64,000 nt of DNA from Gymnopus androsaceus JB14 (Eukaryota > Basidiomycota > Agaricomycetes > Agaricales > Omphalotaceae), in contig ML769393.1 of the NCBI GenBank assembly GCA_009733575.1, positions 1-64,000 on the forward strand, in the 5' to 3' direction. The notes under the pieces are model-generated. The model saw nothing but the letters and a program-made list of their open reading frames with translations, made no database searches and had not been told where the DNA came from. The translations under genes were made by a program, and so were the position numbers. Positions 49,065 through 60,300 of this stretch are shown in pieces. Numbering within the stretch: position 1 is the first letter of the stretch; each line of letters begins with the position of its first letter.

Positions 49065-52000
49065 ATGACCCAACGTCTCCAACAAAACAACCACCAGCAA
49101 CTGCAAGCAAACATCCCGAGCATGATAGACTCTGATAGCGAGCTACCTGATGCTTCTACTGTAAGTCATATACTGAAGTAGTAATCTAAGAAAAGCTCAC
49201 CCGATAGTAGATCCCAGTCATAAACGGAAAGGCCAAGTGTCCGCGATGTGATACAGACATGGCGGTTGGGACTTCTGGCGTTCAAAACATGTATAAGACC
49301 CACATCGACACCGCCAAATGTGTAGCCGAGAGAAAAAAGCAGAAATCCAAGAAGAAACAGCCGAGCATCTTTGGGTTTCTGAAAAAAAAACCAAAAGACA
49401 TACCAACTTCAGTATCAGCTCCCCTTCCTATTGCATCCACTAGCGGGATCTCAGCTACAACATCAACATCTCCATTGCACCCTGTGCCAAAGCTTCCCTC
49501 AAATCCTGCGCCAGAATCGAATATTACATCTCCAAATACCCCTGTCAGACCTGTGCCGACATTCTTGCAGGACTTACATGCGAATATGACCTGTCTTTCC
49601 CTGGATGTGCCAGAGAGCACCGATTTCGATGTGTTGGCTGGTTTCTGTAATCCAGAGCTGTGTGTTGCACCCGATGTTCCTCCAGACGAGCTCTGGGAGC
49701 AAGGCGTAAACCATGTGATGCATGTGTTTCAAGGGAAAAGTGAAGAGGAGATGGAGAGCTTGGTGCGGAGAGGGTCTAAAGGCATCGAAGCGTTCTATCG
49801 CTTTGCAAGATACTTTGTTGAGGAGCGAGGACTGAATGAGGTTATGTTTGAGTCAGCAATAGAGAGGCTAAACAAGGCGATGAGTCCCTGGTGAGTGATA
49901 ATTGACAATCTAGTTAAACATTCCTAATGTTGTCGATTTGAAGGCTCACTGAAGTAGAGAGGCCTAGACATATATCCCTACCCAAAAATTACCTCGATCC
50001 CCCTACAGAGTCTCACCGTGACACATCCCCGCTTCCAGATATTATTGATATCACCTCCGAGAGCCCACCTACATCTATTCAATCCATCCGTTACTCCCAA
50101 TCGCACCATATCCAACAATGTCGAGGGTATACTGTGACTCTTCCTACCGGATTGTCAGCGTATCTTCTGTATCCATTTGCGCTTCATCATTACCAGAATC
50201 TCCCTTGGACTTTCGTTGTCGAAAAGGATCAAGAAATCATTTTACATGCGCACGAATGTCGGTGGAAGAAATTGGCACCAGGATTGACAGCTTGCGCTGC
50301 ATGCAAAAGTCTGGAAGATAATCACACGTTGATGGGCATTGTAGAGCGAATGAAAAACGGGACACGCCCAAATACGAACTACATGTACAATGGCCACCAG
50401 CATATGGTAACCCGAATACAGCAGATGGATCGCCAGCTCAATACCTTGAAGCTCCGTATTACCAATGATTCTCGTCTATTGCATGGTCGTGCGGTGGCTC
50501 TAGATGATCACAAACGATTACTACGCGTGTTCCGCGATGGGAAATTGGAGAACCTTGACCGGTTCTTACGAGTTGGGATGAAGAGAGGACTGGGAGTCAA
50601 AGGTTTAATCTCTCTATATGAACGAGCTGAAGCAGGCCTGTACCATCCAAAGTCGTATGAGAAGGAGGATTACCTGCGAGGGATTGTGTATTGGCGAATG
50701 GGCGGTGTCAGGATGGCAGAATTTGCTCACCGTGCTAATGGAATGCCTGGTATCTCCACCATTCGAGCAAACTCCACCGTTGCAACCATTATCCCTTCCC
50801 CCGCAACACCCTTACTCTCTGAAATTGTTTCCAATGCCAAAACTGTTCTTGAAGTAGACGTTATAGCAAGTCCGGAAGAGACTACGATCCACCAAGTCTT
50901 CATGCTTGACGAGATTGCAACTGAGCAGCGAATCCGATATGATGACCAGACAAATCACTTCCTAGGCGTGTGTCGAGAGCATGCAGGAAACGTAACCCTG
51001 GAGTTCAACGATGTGGATGATGTTGAACAGCTTTACAAAAGTCTTGATGATGGGGATGTTCATCATGCGACAGAGGTATGTTCTCACACTGTCAATGTTC
51101 CTTCAGTCTTAATAGTACCATATATTTAGGCCACTATCGGAGCAATAGGAATCCTTTCCGGCAATAAACGACTTTATAATGCTCGTCCCATCCTTGTCTC
51201 AGGAACTTGCAAGCGCGAAACTGGCCTTCAACAAGCCAAAGTCATCAAAACGGGTCTGGATGCACTGAATAGTCTCCAGCCTAGGATTTGTCTTCGAACG
51301 GTATCAATTGCTTCTGACGGAGAAGCAAAGCGGGGAAAAGCATTCGAAACACTGACGTTCAAGCATGAGCTTACGCCCGAGTCGAATATATACCCGCTAT
51401 TATCTCCGTTGAAGTATTTGAATCTCTTAGTTGGTGATGATGACCTTACTTGCGACAAAGACTTTCGACACATTCTCAAACGAACTCGTGATCTCCTTCT
51501 CCGTGCCCGGGGTATGAATATCCTGGATGTCCACATCACACCGAGCATCCTAAAGTCACATCTTCGTGAAGCCGGCCATACAGATGTGCATATCGAGTCA
51601 CTTTTCAAACCTAGTGATAAACAAGATGTTCCAACAGCCTACCAGCTTTTACGTGACCTCTGGGCACTTCCTTCTAGTTCCAGCACAAGCCCTCGTGTCC
51701 AGGCTGAACGGAAAGCGATAAAGCTAATCGGAACCCTTTTCTACGAGTATCTTGTACTTCCCTATATCAGTGTCGAGCTTTCACTTTCAGAGCAATTGCA
51801 GCATCTGAGCTCGGCTGCTTTCCTCTCCCTGGTACTTTATCGTTGCTCTGGCAAAGACTTTATTCCAACGCTTCTGTATCAGGACATTCAGATCTTGATC
51901 AAGAATGCCCTTTTCTGCGTTGCCAAAGGAAAGATCGACATACCTAATGGCCTTTTCTGGCTTGCACTCCTTGGAACCGATAGACTTGAACAGCTGTTTG

Positions 52001-54755
52001 GAATCCTTCGTTCCATCATCGGCAATGATTGTAATGTCGACATCCTGCAGCTGGTTCATCGACTCACTGGTACCACCGAACTCTCCAACATTTTGGCAGA
52101 GCATCCAGAATGGGACCGAACGCCCAGACGTCTTCGTTTACCTGCCGTTGATAGGCAGGGTAAAGAGATCTTGGGTTCGAGTATTGACCATGTCTCCCCT
52201 GCTACCTGGAAAGGAGATGTGCGAACCTCCGTAGTGTCATTGCTGAACTGCTGGAAGGTTGCACGTTCCAGGGTTGAAACCGTGTTCCCAGATCTGAAAC
52301 CGCTCTTTGCGTCACTTGACACAGAGTCTCGTTCCGTGGATACTCTTCGTCCCAAGGGTGAGCTGCTCATTGGTCGTCGTTTACCTTCGGATGACAATGA
52401 GGATGACGATGCTGATCCTGTGGCTCTGGCAACTGGTACAGAGTCTGCAACGTCTTCAAAGACCTTCGATGTGTTTGGAGAAAACTCCGGTATCCGTGAC
52501 CTAGAGGATACTATTGCCGAAGAAGTTGCAGAAAGCACCTCAGAGTCTGTCAACAAATTCACCACGAAGATTCTAGACAACGGGAAACTAATAAACAAAT
52601 CCCGATTTCTGTCGCAGTTTGTGCGCAAACGCAAATATGACCCTAGCTCAACCGACCGTTTGCGACGAGTGCAACAAATGAGTCGCTTTTCAACGGACAA
52701 AGCCAATGGCTCCTCTTCTGTCATCATCGACAATTCTGCGGTTTACGGTGACCAGCTGCTATTGCTCAGTGAGCCTGTCGCCTCAATATTATCTTGCGAA
52801 GGGCAACTGTTCCTTTGCATTGGTGATATTACTGGAATTCAGATGGGAAGAACATCGGTTGAGCAAATCGACACAGACACTCTTCTCGAAGAAGGCGTTA
52901 CAGTTGAATTTCAGCTTACTCACCTGGAACCTGCCACTTCCGACGACGATCCAAGCAGCGAGAACGACTGGTGCTCATCCTACAACTCGGACCTCACCCC
53001 AGCCTTGTTTACTGTTCCCGGACACCTTGTACAAGCTGTGAATCCGGTAATTTCGGTACCAGTCAATCGTGCACAGAAAACATCTTACCTGTTTGAAAGT
53101 GCGGTCTTGGTTGCTCTAGCTCAAGAGCTTCTCCATCGTCTTGCTGCCTTCGATGGATCCAGAACTCTCAAGATACCGCATATTAAGCGGTCTTCTCACT
53201 TCCCTTATCTGACCACGAAAGGTAAATGGCAAATTTTTTCGCTGCAACTTGGAGCTGCTGACCTTTCTATTACTATAGGTGAAGCGGCTTTTCTATGTGA
53301 ACACGATGGTGTTGGCCGGAACGATGTCAATGGGGGTGTACTTTGTTCATCCTGTATAAATCCATCAGTTCAACTCGACATCTCGAAACCACAGTCCATT
53401 CTCACTCACATGGGAGCTCATATCCTCCATGGCACTACCCCTCGATCTACTGAGCCATGCGGATTCTGCTTGTCCCCCTTCCCTCAATGTTTGTTCTATC
53501 TCACACGGACTAATCAGATTAGTAGCAGCTCACGCGGCTGCCTTGTATTCAAGTCCATTGGGAAGATCAGCTACGCAGCTGCAGCCAAGTCAACTCAGGC
53601 CAATCCATGCAGTAACGTACCCATTCGGTGCCCTGTCTGCACTCAGATCGACCCAAACTCTCCCGCAATCTGGCGGTATAATGCAGAAGAGCATTTCAAG
53701 ATTCGTCACCCGAATATCAACCGCGCGAGCTATATGAACCTATGGGAGATATCTAATAGTGAGCGTGAAGCACTGGCAGTAGTATACCGCAGCCGACAGA
53801 AACAACCGTCTCGTCGTGGTCGAAAAAAGAGACAGCTAGAGCGTGGGCCAATTCCTATATCTGAAGCTCATTCTTCACGCATGATGCACAGGTGAGTTTG
53901 TCAAAACATTGTATTTTGCATCCAGTTATTGAAGTGCTCTATGTAATAGAATAACAGATCTCGAAACTGGACGCAGGTCAGGAGATCGATGCGACGATGA
54001 AGCAGATGATGGAGACGATGAGGTAGATGAAGGAGATGACAATGAAGAGGTAGACGAAGGAGACGACAACGAAGAGGATGGCAATGATGATGATGGAGAT
54101 AAAGCGGAGCTGGAACCGCAACCAGAAAGGGAGGATAGCAATTTGGACAGCGCCACTTGGAAGCTGTGGTCGGAAAAAAGCTTCGAGGAGATGGGAGTAG
54201 ATGATGAGGATGATATAGAACTCAGCTCGGGTGTTTTCCATCATCATCCTCCTGCCAATTCACCATCACCGATCCTTCAAACAGTTTCCTTACCCAGACC
54301 ATCTACTGCTGCATTGTCAAGTCCTCCCGAATCACTCAAAGACCCTTTCCCAATTGTATCCGACTCACATATACCCATTCCGGACCCTCGTGAACGACCA
54401 GAAGAAGCCTTGATAGATGGAAGTATACCAGCAGATTCTGGCGGTGTGGTTCAAACGGCACGAAGATCAGGTAGAGTGAGAAAGCGGACAGTGATAGATG
54501 CACTCTCCGAGTGCACTTGTGGTAATGTGGTATCAGTCGAGGATAGAGATGATGAACAAGGTGCAGAATGTACAAGACCTGGATGCGAGACCGTTTGGGT
54601 GAGTTGTTCTTTGCTATTCAAGTGTTATTGACTTACTGGATATCTCTCAGTATCACCGAAATTGTGTCGGACTTGATGCATTTGTACCCAAGCGGTGGAT
54701 TTGCGACGCTTGTAAAGCTTCTGAGAAACGGGAAGGGAAGCGGAGACGGATTTAG
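49065..54755 (+). CDS. P-element/THAP9-like transposase with PHD finger, 1,807 residues
   Basis: Exons 49065-49160, 49211-49890, 49944-51075, 51130-53891, 53950-54598 and 54651-54755 sum exactly to 1,808 codons. Parts: BED-like finger at about residues 42-69 (CPRC...H-x5-C) then a Lys-rich nuclear signal; a Ser/Pro linker; a core with three acidic sites: D581 in FMLDEIATEQRIRYD, D699 in SIASDGEAKRG, and D920/E923 in TDRLEQLFGILR. The last repeats the D-x-x-E-x-x-F arrangement of P-element transposases, and the 220 residues between sites two and three could hold the inserted domain of that family. Downstream are Cys/His clusters (EHDGVGRNDVNGGVLCSSC; CPVCTQI...H-x4-H), an AT-hook-like RRGRKKR, a Glu/Asp-rich tract and a C-terminal C4HC3 PHD finger (CTCG...C-x4-C...YHRNC...WICDAC). 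Core homology is inferred from motifs, not from a search. Confidence 0.85.
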
Positions 54756-54783
54756 CGTCAGCAGTGACGGTGACTGCTTACAT

Positions 54784-54813
54784 ATGTCACGCTGTAACTC
54801 ATATGTGACATCA
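54784..54813. repeat. Subterminal palindrome near right end of the transposon
   Basis: ATGTCAC at 54784 and GTGACAT at 54805 form a dyad separated by a short AT-rich spacer, between the transposase stop codon and the right subterminal repeat. Possible protein-binding site; no left-end counterpart inside the element. Confidence 0.4.
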
Positions 54814-54820
54814 CGTAGTT

Positions 54821-54840
54821 GGGTGGTTGGCCTCGAAAGG
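54821..54840 (+). repeat. Right subterminal repeat of the transposon
   Basis: GGGTGGTTGGCCTCG, counterpart of 48711, 65 bp from the right terminus (42 bp at the left). Confidence 0.55.
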
Positions 54841-54895
54841 TCCTTAAAATATTTTTCGGCTTCGTGTAATTAAATATTTTTTTCGGACCCCCTTG

Positions 54896-54903
54896 TCTTT
54901 ATC
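54896..54903. repeat. Right 8-bp target-site duplication TCTTTATC
   Basis: Exact copy of 48661-48668 immediately after the right terminal repeat ACCCCCTTG. Confidence 0.92.
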
Positions 54904-55024
54904 CCTTCCTAAAAGCGAATGTAGCAGTCCCGCAAAAGCTTTTTTTTGTACATGATATTAGTCAAATCTGTCATTCGCGTGTCTTCAAGTTATCTGGAGT
55001 CTGGACGATTAGGCTTTGGGGCTG

Positions 55025-55127
55025 CATCAGCAAAACCTGTATTGACTGGGACCCTCTGGGAGTGCTTGCCGGCACTGCCGAGTCCTGTCCAGTGCCGGCG
55101 AGCGCTTGCCAGCGCTCCCAGAGGATG
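55025..55127. mobile_element. Truncated CATCAGC-family left end
   Basis: CATCAGCAAAACCTGTATTG opens a GC-rich piece with GCCGGCACTG and CCAGTGCCGGC words as in E1, but no matching right terminus follows; the sequence changes to the duplicated nitrate-reductase upstream region near 55127. It is a broken copy. Confidence 0.6.
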
Positions 55128-56060
55128 TTATGGATCAACGTGCTCCACCTTCAGTTCATCTTATAAGCACCTTCGCTCCCAACTGGAGCTCAAGAAGTGA
55201 TGGCATAAGCTTCAAGAAGATCGGACCTTGATGCTTAGGCTACTTACAAAGAGAACTGGGTTCCGCCGTTACGGCGTACACCTGCACATCAGCAAAACAT
55301 GATGCGGTCAGTCCCAAGCCAGTCCTTGCAAGTGCTGGACAGCGCTTCCAGCGCCCCAGTCCTTCAGGGTCTAGATGCACTGGTCGGTGCTGGCCAGAAC
55401 TTCCAGAAGCTTCCAGAGGCCTCAAAATTACCTTATTTGGAAATAATAAAGAGATGTCATACGATCTTATATTTTTGACAGCACTGGCAAGCGCTGGTTG
55501 GTTCTGGCCAGTGCTGGGAGCTCTGGGAGTGCTGGGAATTTTAAGTGTTGCTGTTGGAATTAAAATCCAAAATACAGGTTTTGCTGATGTGCCCACCAAG
55601 TTGAACACACACCTTCTATGCAGCCAGGAGGTGTTTTGACCCTTATAGACCCTTATCTAGCCTCGTAGTCAGTAGTATTCAGGTAGTAACACTTTCCACC
55701 TATAAATATTCAAACGTGCTCTATTAAACTTTGCTTGAAACCTTCACCTTCCCCCCTCATATCTCTATTATTAACTGTGTAGCCAAGTATGTAGCTGGAT
55801 GATTTGACCTCCATCCCTGGTGTCCTACCTTGGTGAAATCTCCTCCTGCCTCAGAAAATCATTTGGGATTGAGTGAGAGCAGTGAGTACGCAAGGTTCAA
55901 TGAAGGGACCCCCCTCGGACGACATGACAAGAGGCTGACCGGGAAGGTGATTCTGCTCAAAGCGCTGTTTACACTTTTATTCCCCTTTCCCTTTCCCTTT
56001 CCCGCTTCCCTCCGCCCATCTTACCTGGCCAAAAGCTTGCTACTATCAAACCGGAATCAG
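55128..56060 (+). pseudogene. Partial duplicate of nitrate reductase upstream region and 5' exon
   Basis: Matches 56972-57610 in order: the GAGCTCAAGAA-TGATGGC block, the TGAACACACA/CTTCTAT block, CCTCGTAGTCA, then coding pieces NHLGxSESSEYAxFxEGTP and LTGK followed by the same intron start (GTGATTCTG). The start codon is lost and the copy ends within the intron. Element E5 is inserted in this copy but not in the intact one. No product is expected. Confidence 0.75.
55287..55589. mobile_element. CATCAGC-family TIR element E5
   Basis: A 303-bp element with left end CATCAGCAAAACATGATG and right end the complement of CATCAGCAAAACCTGTATT. The body has CCAGTGCTGG, AGCGCTTCCAGCGC and similar palindromic words. 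The right half is clearly homologous to that of E6 (CCTTATTT, AAATAATAAAGAGATG, GCTGGGAATTTTAA). It is absent from the paired position in the duplicated copy (about 57149), so an empty site exists for comparison. Confidence 0.8.
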
Positions 56061-56184
56061 ACAAATATCTGCTCGGTTAATTGGCTTAATGAACGCATCT
56101 GGGTTGTTTAGATTTGGGGCCGGTGACAAACAAGCATCAGCAACATGTATGTGGCTGGACAGTGATCCAGCGCTCCAGGACATA

Positions 56185-56433
56185 CAGTGACGTGCAAATC
56201 AAATACACCCCGATTTGGAAGTCCTTACGTCACTGGCCCAGAAACCTTGCTTCCTTGTTCCGCTGCTCAGAATTAACCAATCTTGAGGTTTTGAAGAGCT
56301 CATATCACCACATATAACTATTTAGAGTGAACTAGACATGCTATACAGTGTGTAGCGTATAAAAAATGTCCAAGAAAAGTTTAAGCGCCGAGTTTCCAAA
56401 TTAGGAGGTGTGGATTTGATTTGCGCATCACTG
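56185..56433. mobile_element. TA-flanked MITE (CAGTGA termini), nested in E6
   Basis: Ends CAGTGACGTGCAAATCAAAT and the complement of CAGTGATGCGCAAATCAAAT, with further pairing of TTTGGAA; 249 bp. TA flanks at 56183-56184 and 56434-56435. A Tc1/mariner-type MITE by TA duplication and CAGT ends. Non-coding. Confidence 0.85.
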
Positions 56434-56435
56434 TA

Positions 56436-56831
56436 CTTGCTATGGGAAAAAGTAACCGGAATTGCACTTATGCAGCTATTGCTCCAGCAAAATGAAGTAT
56501 TGCCTTGGGTTAAAGGTACCTGCTCAACATTTTGAGAAGTCCTCTCAACCCTCAATAACAAGAATAGCCTATAGGTCACCTTATATATTTTACCCTGTAA
56601 AATTAGCTTAAATTTCTGTAAAACTCCCAAAGTAGTGATTTTTCTGCCAAAATGAGCATAATATAGTGAGGATAATAGTCCAAATTGGGACTCCAGATGA
56701 GTACTATGATGAGATGGGATATACTAGAGTGTACTATAGTAATCTTGGCCAGGTGGCCTAACACAAAGCTGTAGGTAGTGTGATTATATAGACTAAATAT
56801 ATAATTTCCAGTTACTTTTTCCCATAGTGAG
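56436..56831. mobile_element. Second TA-flanked MITE (CTATGGGAAAAAGTAAC termini), nested in E6
   Basis: Left end CTTGCTATGGGAAAAAGTAA, right end the complement of CTCACTATGGGAAAAAGTAA, continuing as C(C/T)GGAA. The left TA (56434-56435) is shared with the preceding element and the right TA is 56832-56833. 396 bp, AT-rich, non-coding. It inserted exactly at the TA duplicated by its neighbour, or the reverse. Confidence 0.8.
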
Positions 56832-57314
56832 TAGATGGACCGGCCGAGCTCCCAGAGGCTTCAAAATTGCCTTATTTAGAAATTAAAAAGAAATGACCTA
56901 CTAGTTTATTTTTGGCTCGGCACTGGCCAGCGCTGGGAATTTTAAAATGCAAAATACAAGTTCTGCTGATGCCCAACGTTCACAGCTCATGAGCACCGGT
57001 ACCTTTGGCACCTTGGCTTCCAAGAAAAAAATAGAGCTCAAGAAATGATGGCGCGAGCTTCAAGAAGATTGGATTATCCTAGGCTTGTACTTACTTTTGT
57101 GGCAGCCGAAAAACTAGCTTCCGAAACTAGTCTGCCATTACGCCCGCACCTTGAACACACATCTTCTATCACACATCTTCTATGGAGCCAGTAAGCAACT
57201 CGACCCTTATCTAACCTCGTAGTCAATGTTCAGGTGATATTGCTTTCCGCCTATATATTCAGTGCATCTATTGAACTCGGCTCGAACCCTTCCCCCCTTG
57301 TTCTCTACGTAACC

Positions 57315-60300
57315 ATGAATGGTGTGCAGCTTGACGACTCGACTTCCATCCCCTCTGCAGCAGACAGTGGGGTCGTAAATCCTATCTTGGCGGATTTTCC
57401 ACCCGTCCCAAAAAATCATTTGGGATCGAGTGAGAGCAGCGAGTACGCGACGTTCGATGAAGGGACCCCCGACGATTGGGTGAAAAGAGACAAAAGGCTT
57501 GTTAAGCTGACCGGGAAGGTGATTCTGTTCAAAGCACTGCTTATACTTTTCTTTCACTTTCACTTTCCTGCTCATCTTAAAAGCTACTCGCTACTATTCT
57601 CTCTCCTCCTCGGTCTAGTATTTCTTTGGCACGGCTATATTAACGTCAGCCATGACTTTATAGCATCCCCACAACGTGGAATCACCGTTATCTCTTCTCT
57701 TTCCCAAGGGTTTCTCACACCACAGAATCTGTTTTTTGTGAGGAGTCATGGGGCCGTACCAGACGTAGTAAAATCTGTTTCAATTACAGATTCTTGGTCG
57801 TTGAATGTCTGTGGGTAAGTTCTGAATATAATTTGCCACATCATGGAAAAGCTAATGCACTCTTTTTGATTTATAGAATGGTTCGCTATCCAACAACATT
57901 CACAATTGCGGAACTGAAAGCTCACTTCGAAGTGGTGACAATCCCTATCACATTGGTCTGCGCTGGAAGTGAGTGACATTGTCTCTTGGCTCTCCAATTG
58001 CGACGCATATGAAAAGACTTGAATCCCTCCAGATCGTCGCCGAGAGCAAAACGTTGTACAGAAAGGGCTCGGATTCAACTGGGGCGCCGGAGGTATCAGC
58101 ACTGCACTCTGGACGGGGGTATATCTTGCTGATATCCTCGAGCACGTCCAACCGTGCTCACAAACTCTTCTTGACGACCAGAGTGCTGCAACGATTTTGC
58201 GCCCGAAACATGTCATATTCGAAGGTGCCGACGACACCCTACCTCAAGGACCTTACGGCACATCTCAGCCTTTGTCATGGGCTCGAGACAGAGAAAAGGG
58301 TATCTTGGTGTGCTGGGCAATGAATGGGGAGCCGTTGGAGCCCGATCACGGGTTTCCTTTGAGGGTAGTTGTACCCGGGAGGATTGGTGGAAGGAGCGTG
58401 GTAAGTCCTCCTCAGTCAAATGAAGCATGGATTAAAACTTTCTTGAATAGAAATGGTTGCGCAAGGTTGAAATTTCGCATCAAGAGTCTCAGCATTATTT
58501 GCATGTAAGACCACTTTTAGAGAAGAGTTCATTCGCTAAATTTTCTTTCTAGTTCTTTGTACGTGTGACTCGCGATACGTAGCAACTCTCATCTAAGTTG
58601 GCCTTACGCTCACTTATCCCTTGATTATCTTCCACAGGACAATAAACTCCTTCCAACACAAGTAACCCCCGCACAAGCCAGCAAAGAAGATCACTGGTGG
58701 CGCGATACACGGTACATTATACAAGATTTGAATGTGAATTCTGCTTATAGCCCGTCCAGCGCATGATGAAGTTCTGTCTGCCATTTGTGATCCAACTGTA
58801 CAAGAAGACGATGAGCAATATCACATTCGCGGATACGCGTATTCCGGTGGCGGAAGACGAGTGACTAGAGTCGAGATCTCTCTGGACTGAAGGCGAGACC
58901 TGGCTTTTGGCCGATATTGAATAGTCCGTTCATCGATTTTTGTGCTAGTATAGAACGAACGCTTCTGATACTTTTTTCAGCCCGGAAGACATTTATCATC
59001 AACGTTCATCAACGTTCCTCGGCCATTACGGAAAATTTGTCCTCACTCAACGTGCTTCGGATGAGTGTTTCTGTTGGTGCTTTTGGACCTTTAAAGCAAG
59101 GATCCTTGACCTCCGTAAGAGTCACTCCATTCAAGCTAGAGCAATGGACGAGAGTTTAGCGTTGCAGTCCAGGGATATGGTAAGAGATCCCATGTACAGA
59201 TGGACGTTCTCTCATTTTCGATTTAATGCACGTAGTACTGGAGCTGCATGGGGATGATGAAGTCCGTAACATGCTTTAAGTTCTGGTCTGATTCTCACAG
59301 TTTTCTCTACAGTAACTGGTACTTTCGCATTGCCATCCATAAGCTCCCGGACGGGAGCCTCCTTTTCGAGCACCCTACCATGCCAGGAACCCAGCCTGGT
59401 GGGTGGATGCAGCGAATGAAGAATTCGGGTCAAGATATCCTTCGGCCGGATTTTCAACTCGAAAAAAAATCTTCAAACAATACTGCAGCATGCAGTCCGG
59501 CGAAGAACGAACAAGGACCTAAGATGGTTAACGATGATGTTGCGGCCTCTATCGGAGAGGAGGAGCTCAATACGACTGATCGAGCGCGGTTTGTCGTGAA
59601 TGGTCAAGGTACTAACATTTGTCTACCCACCAATGTCTTAGGCTGACCATGAATTAAGTTTTCGATGCAAGTGAATATCTGGACGATCATCCCGGTGGTG
59701 CCTCTGCAATCACCTCAATACGAGGACAAGACGTCACGGAGGATTTGTAGGCTTAAGGTCGTTATCGTTGTTGCGTATACTTTACTAATTTAAATGTTGT
59801 AGTCTGGCTATCCATTCTCCAGAGACCGTAAAAAACTATCGCAGTTAGTTGATACTGTACTCGGAATAAGACGTAATGAGACTAAACTAGCAGTGATACA
59901 GCTACCACGATTGCCAAATTCATCCAGACTGTCCCATCCGAAAAGGTCGTAGCAAAGGAAGCTGCTACGAATTCTCTATCAACCACGTCATGGATGAAAG
60001 TCAAGCTTGCTTCAATCCAAAAAATTTCACCTGATACTAGAATATATCGTTTCACACTACCATCCGAAGACCAACTTCTTCCTTTGGCAAGCTGTCTCAT
60101 ACCTTCACCGAGACAAATATTCATGATTGCTCTGTAGATGCCAGGTCAACACATTTACGTCCGGCTGCCAAGCTTCGAGTACACCAGCTCTTTTACAGAG
60201 GGTCAAATTCATGGTATTACAACTAATGACAAAGCAACTCGCGATTCAGTTCAATCTGATGCCATGCTACTTGTACAACGTGCTTACACCCCGATCTCAC

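Larger units (their letters stand above)
48669..54895 (+). mobile_element. Complete autonomous DNA transposon, P-element-like (6,227 bp)
   Basis: Terminal inverted repeats CAAGGGGGT at the left and ACCCCCTTG at the right, continuing imperfectly as (A)CCG, flanked by a perfect 8-bp duplication TCTTTATC. Near each end, in the same orientation, is GGGTGGTTGG followed by (G/C)CTCG (48711 and 54821), possibly a subterminal binding repeat. Between the ends lies one long six-exon transposase gene with no broken frame. An 8-bp duplication and CA...TG ends fit the P superfamily (hAT and KDZ/Zisupton elements also make 8 bp). The superfamily call rests on protein motifs described under the transposase. 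The intact ends, perfect duplication and intact gene suggest a young, possibly active insertion. Confidence 0.9.
56135..56971. mobile_element. CATCAGC-family TIR element E6 with two nested elements
   Basis: Left end CATCAGCAACATGTAT at 56135, right end the complement of CATCAGCAGAACTTG, ending at 56971; both diverged from consensus. Two TA-flanked elements (56185-56433 and 56436-56831) occupy most of the interior. Without them about 190 bp remain, homologous to E5 in the right half. Confidence 0.75.

Noticed and set aside
53926..54247. Minus-strand Ser-rich open frames opposite the acidic tract
   Set aside because: They are mirror images of the GAT/GAG-rich coding sequence of the transposase.
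48669..54895. Assignment of the large transposon to KDZ (Kyakuja-Dileera-Zisupton) elements
   Set aside because: KDZ transposases are common in mushrooms and also give 8-bp duplications, but their characteristic core motifs (a YD-x-x-CQ type string) are not seen. The DEI / SDGE / D-x-x-E-x-x-F pattern fits the P group better.
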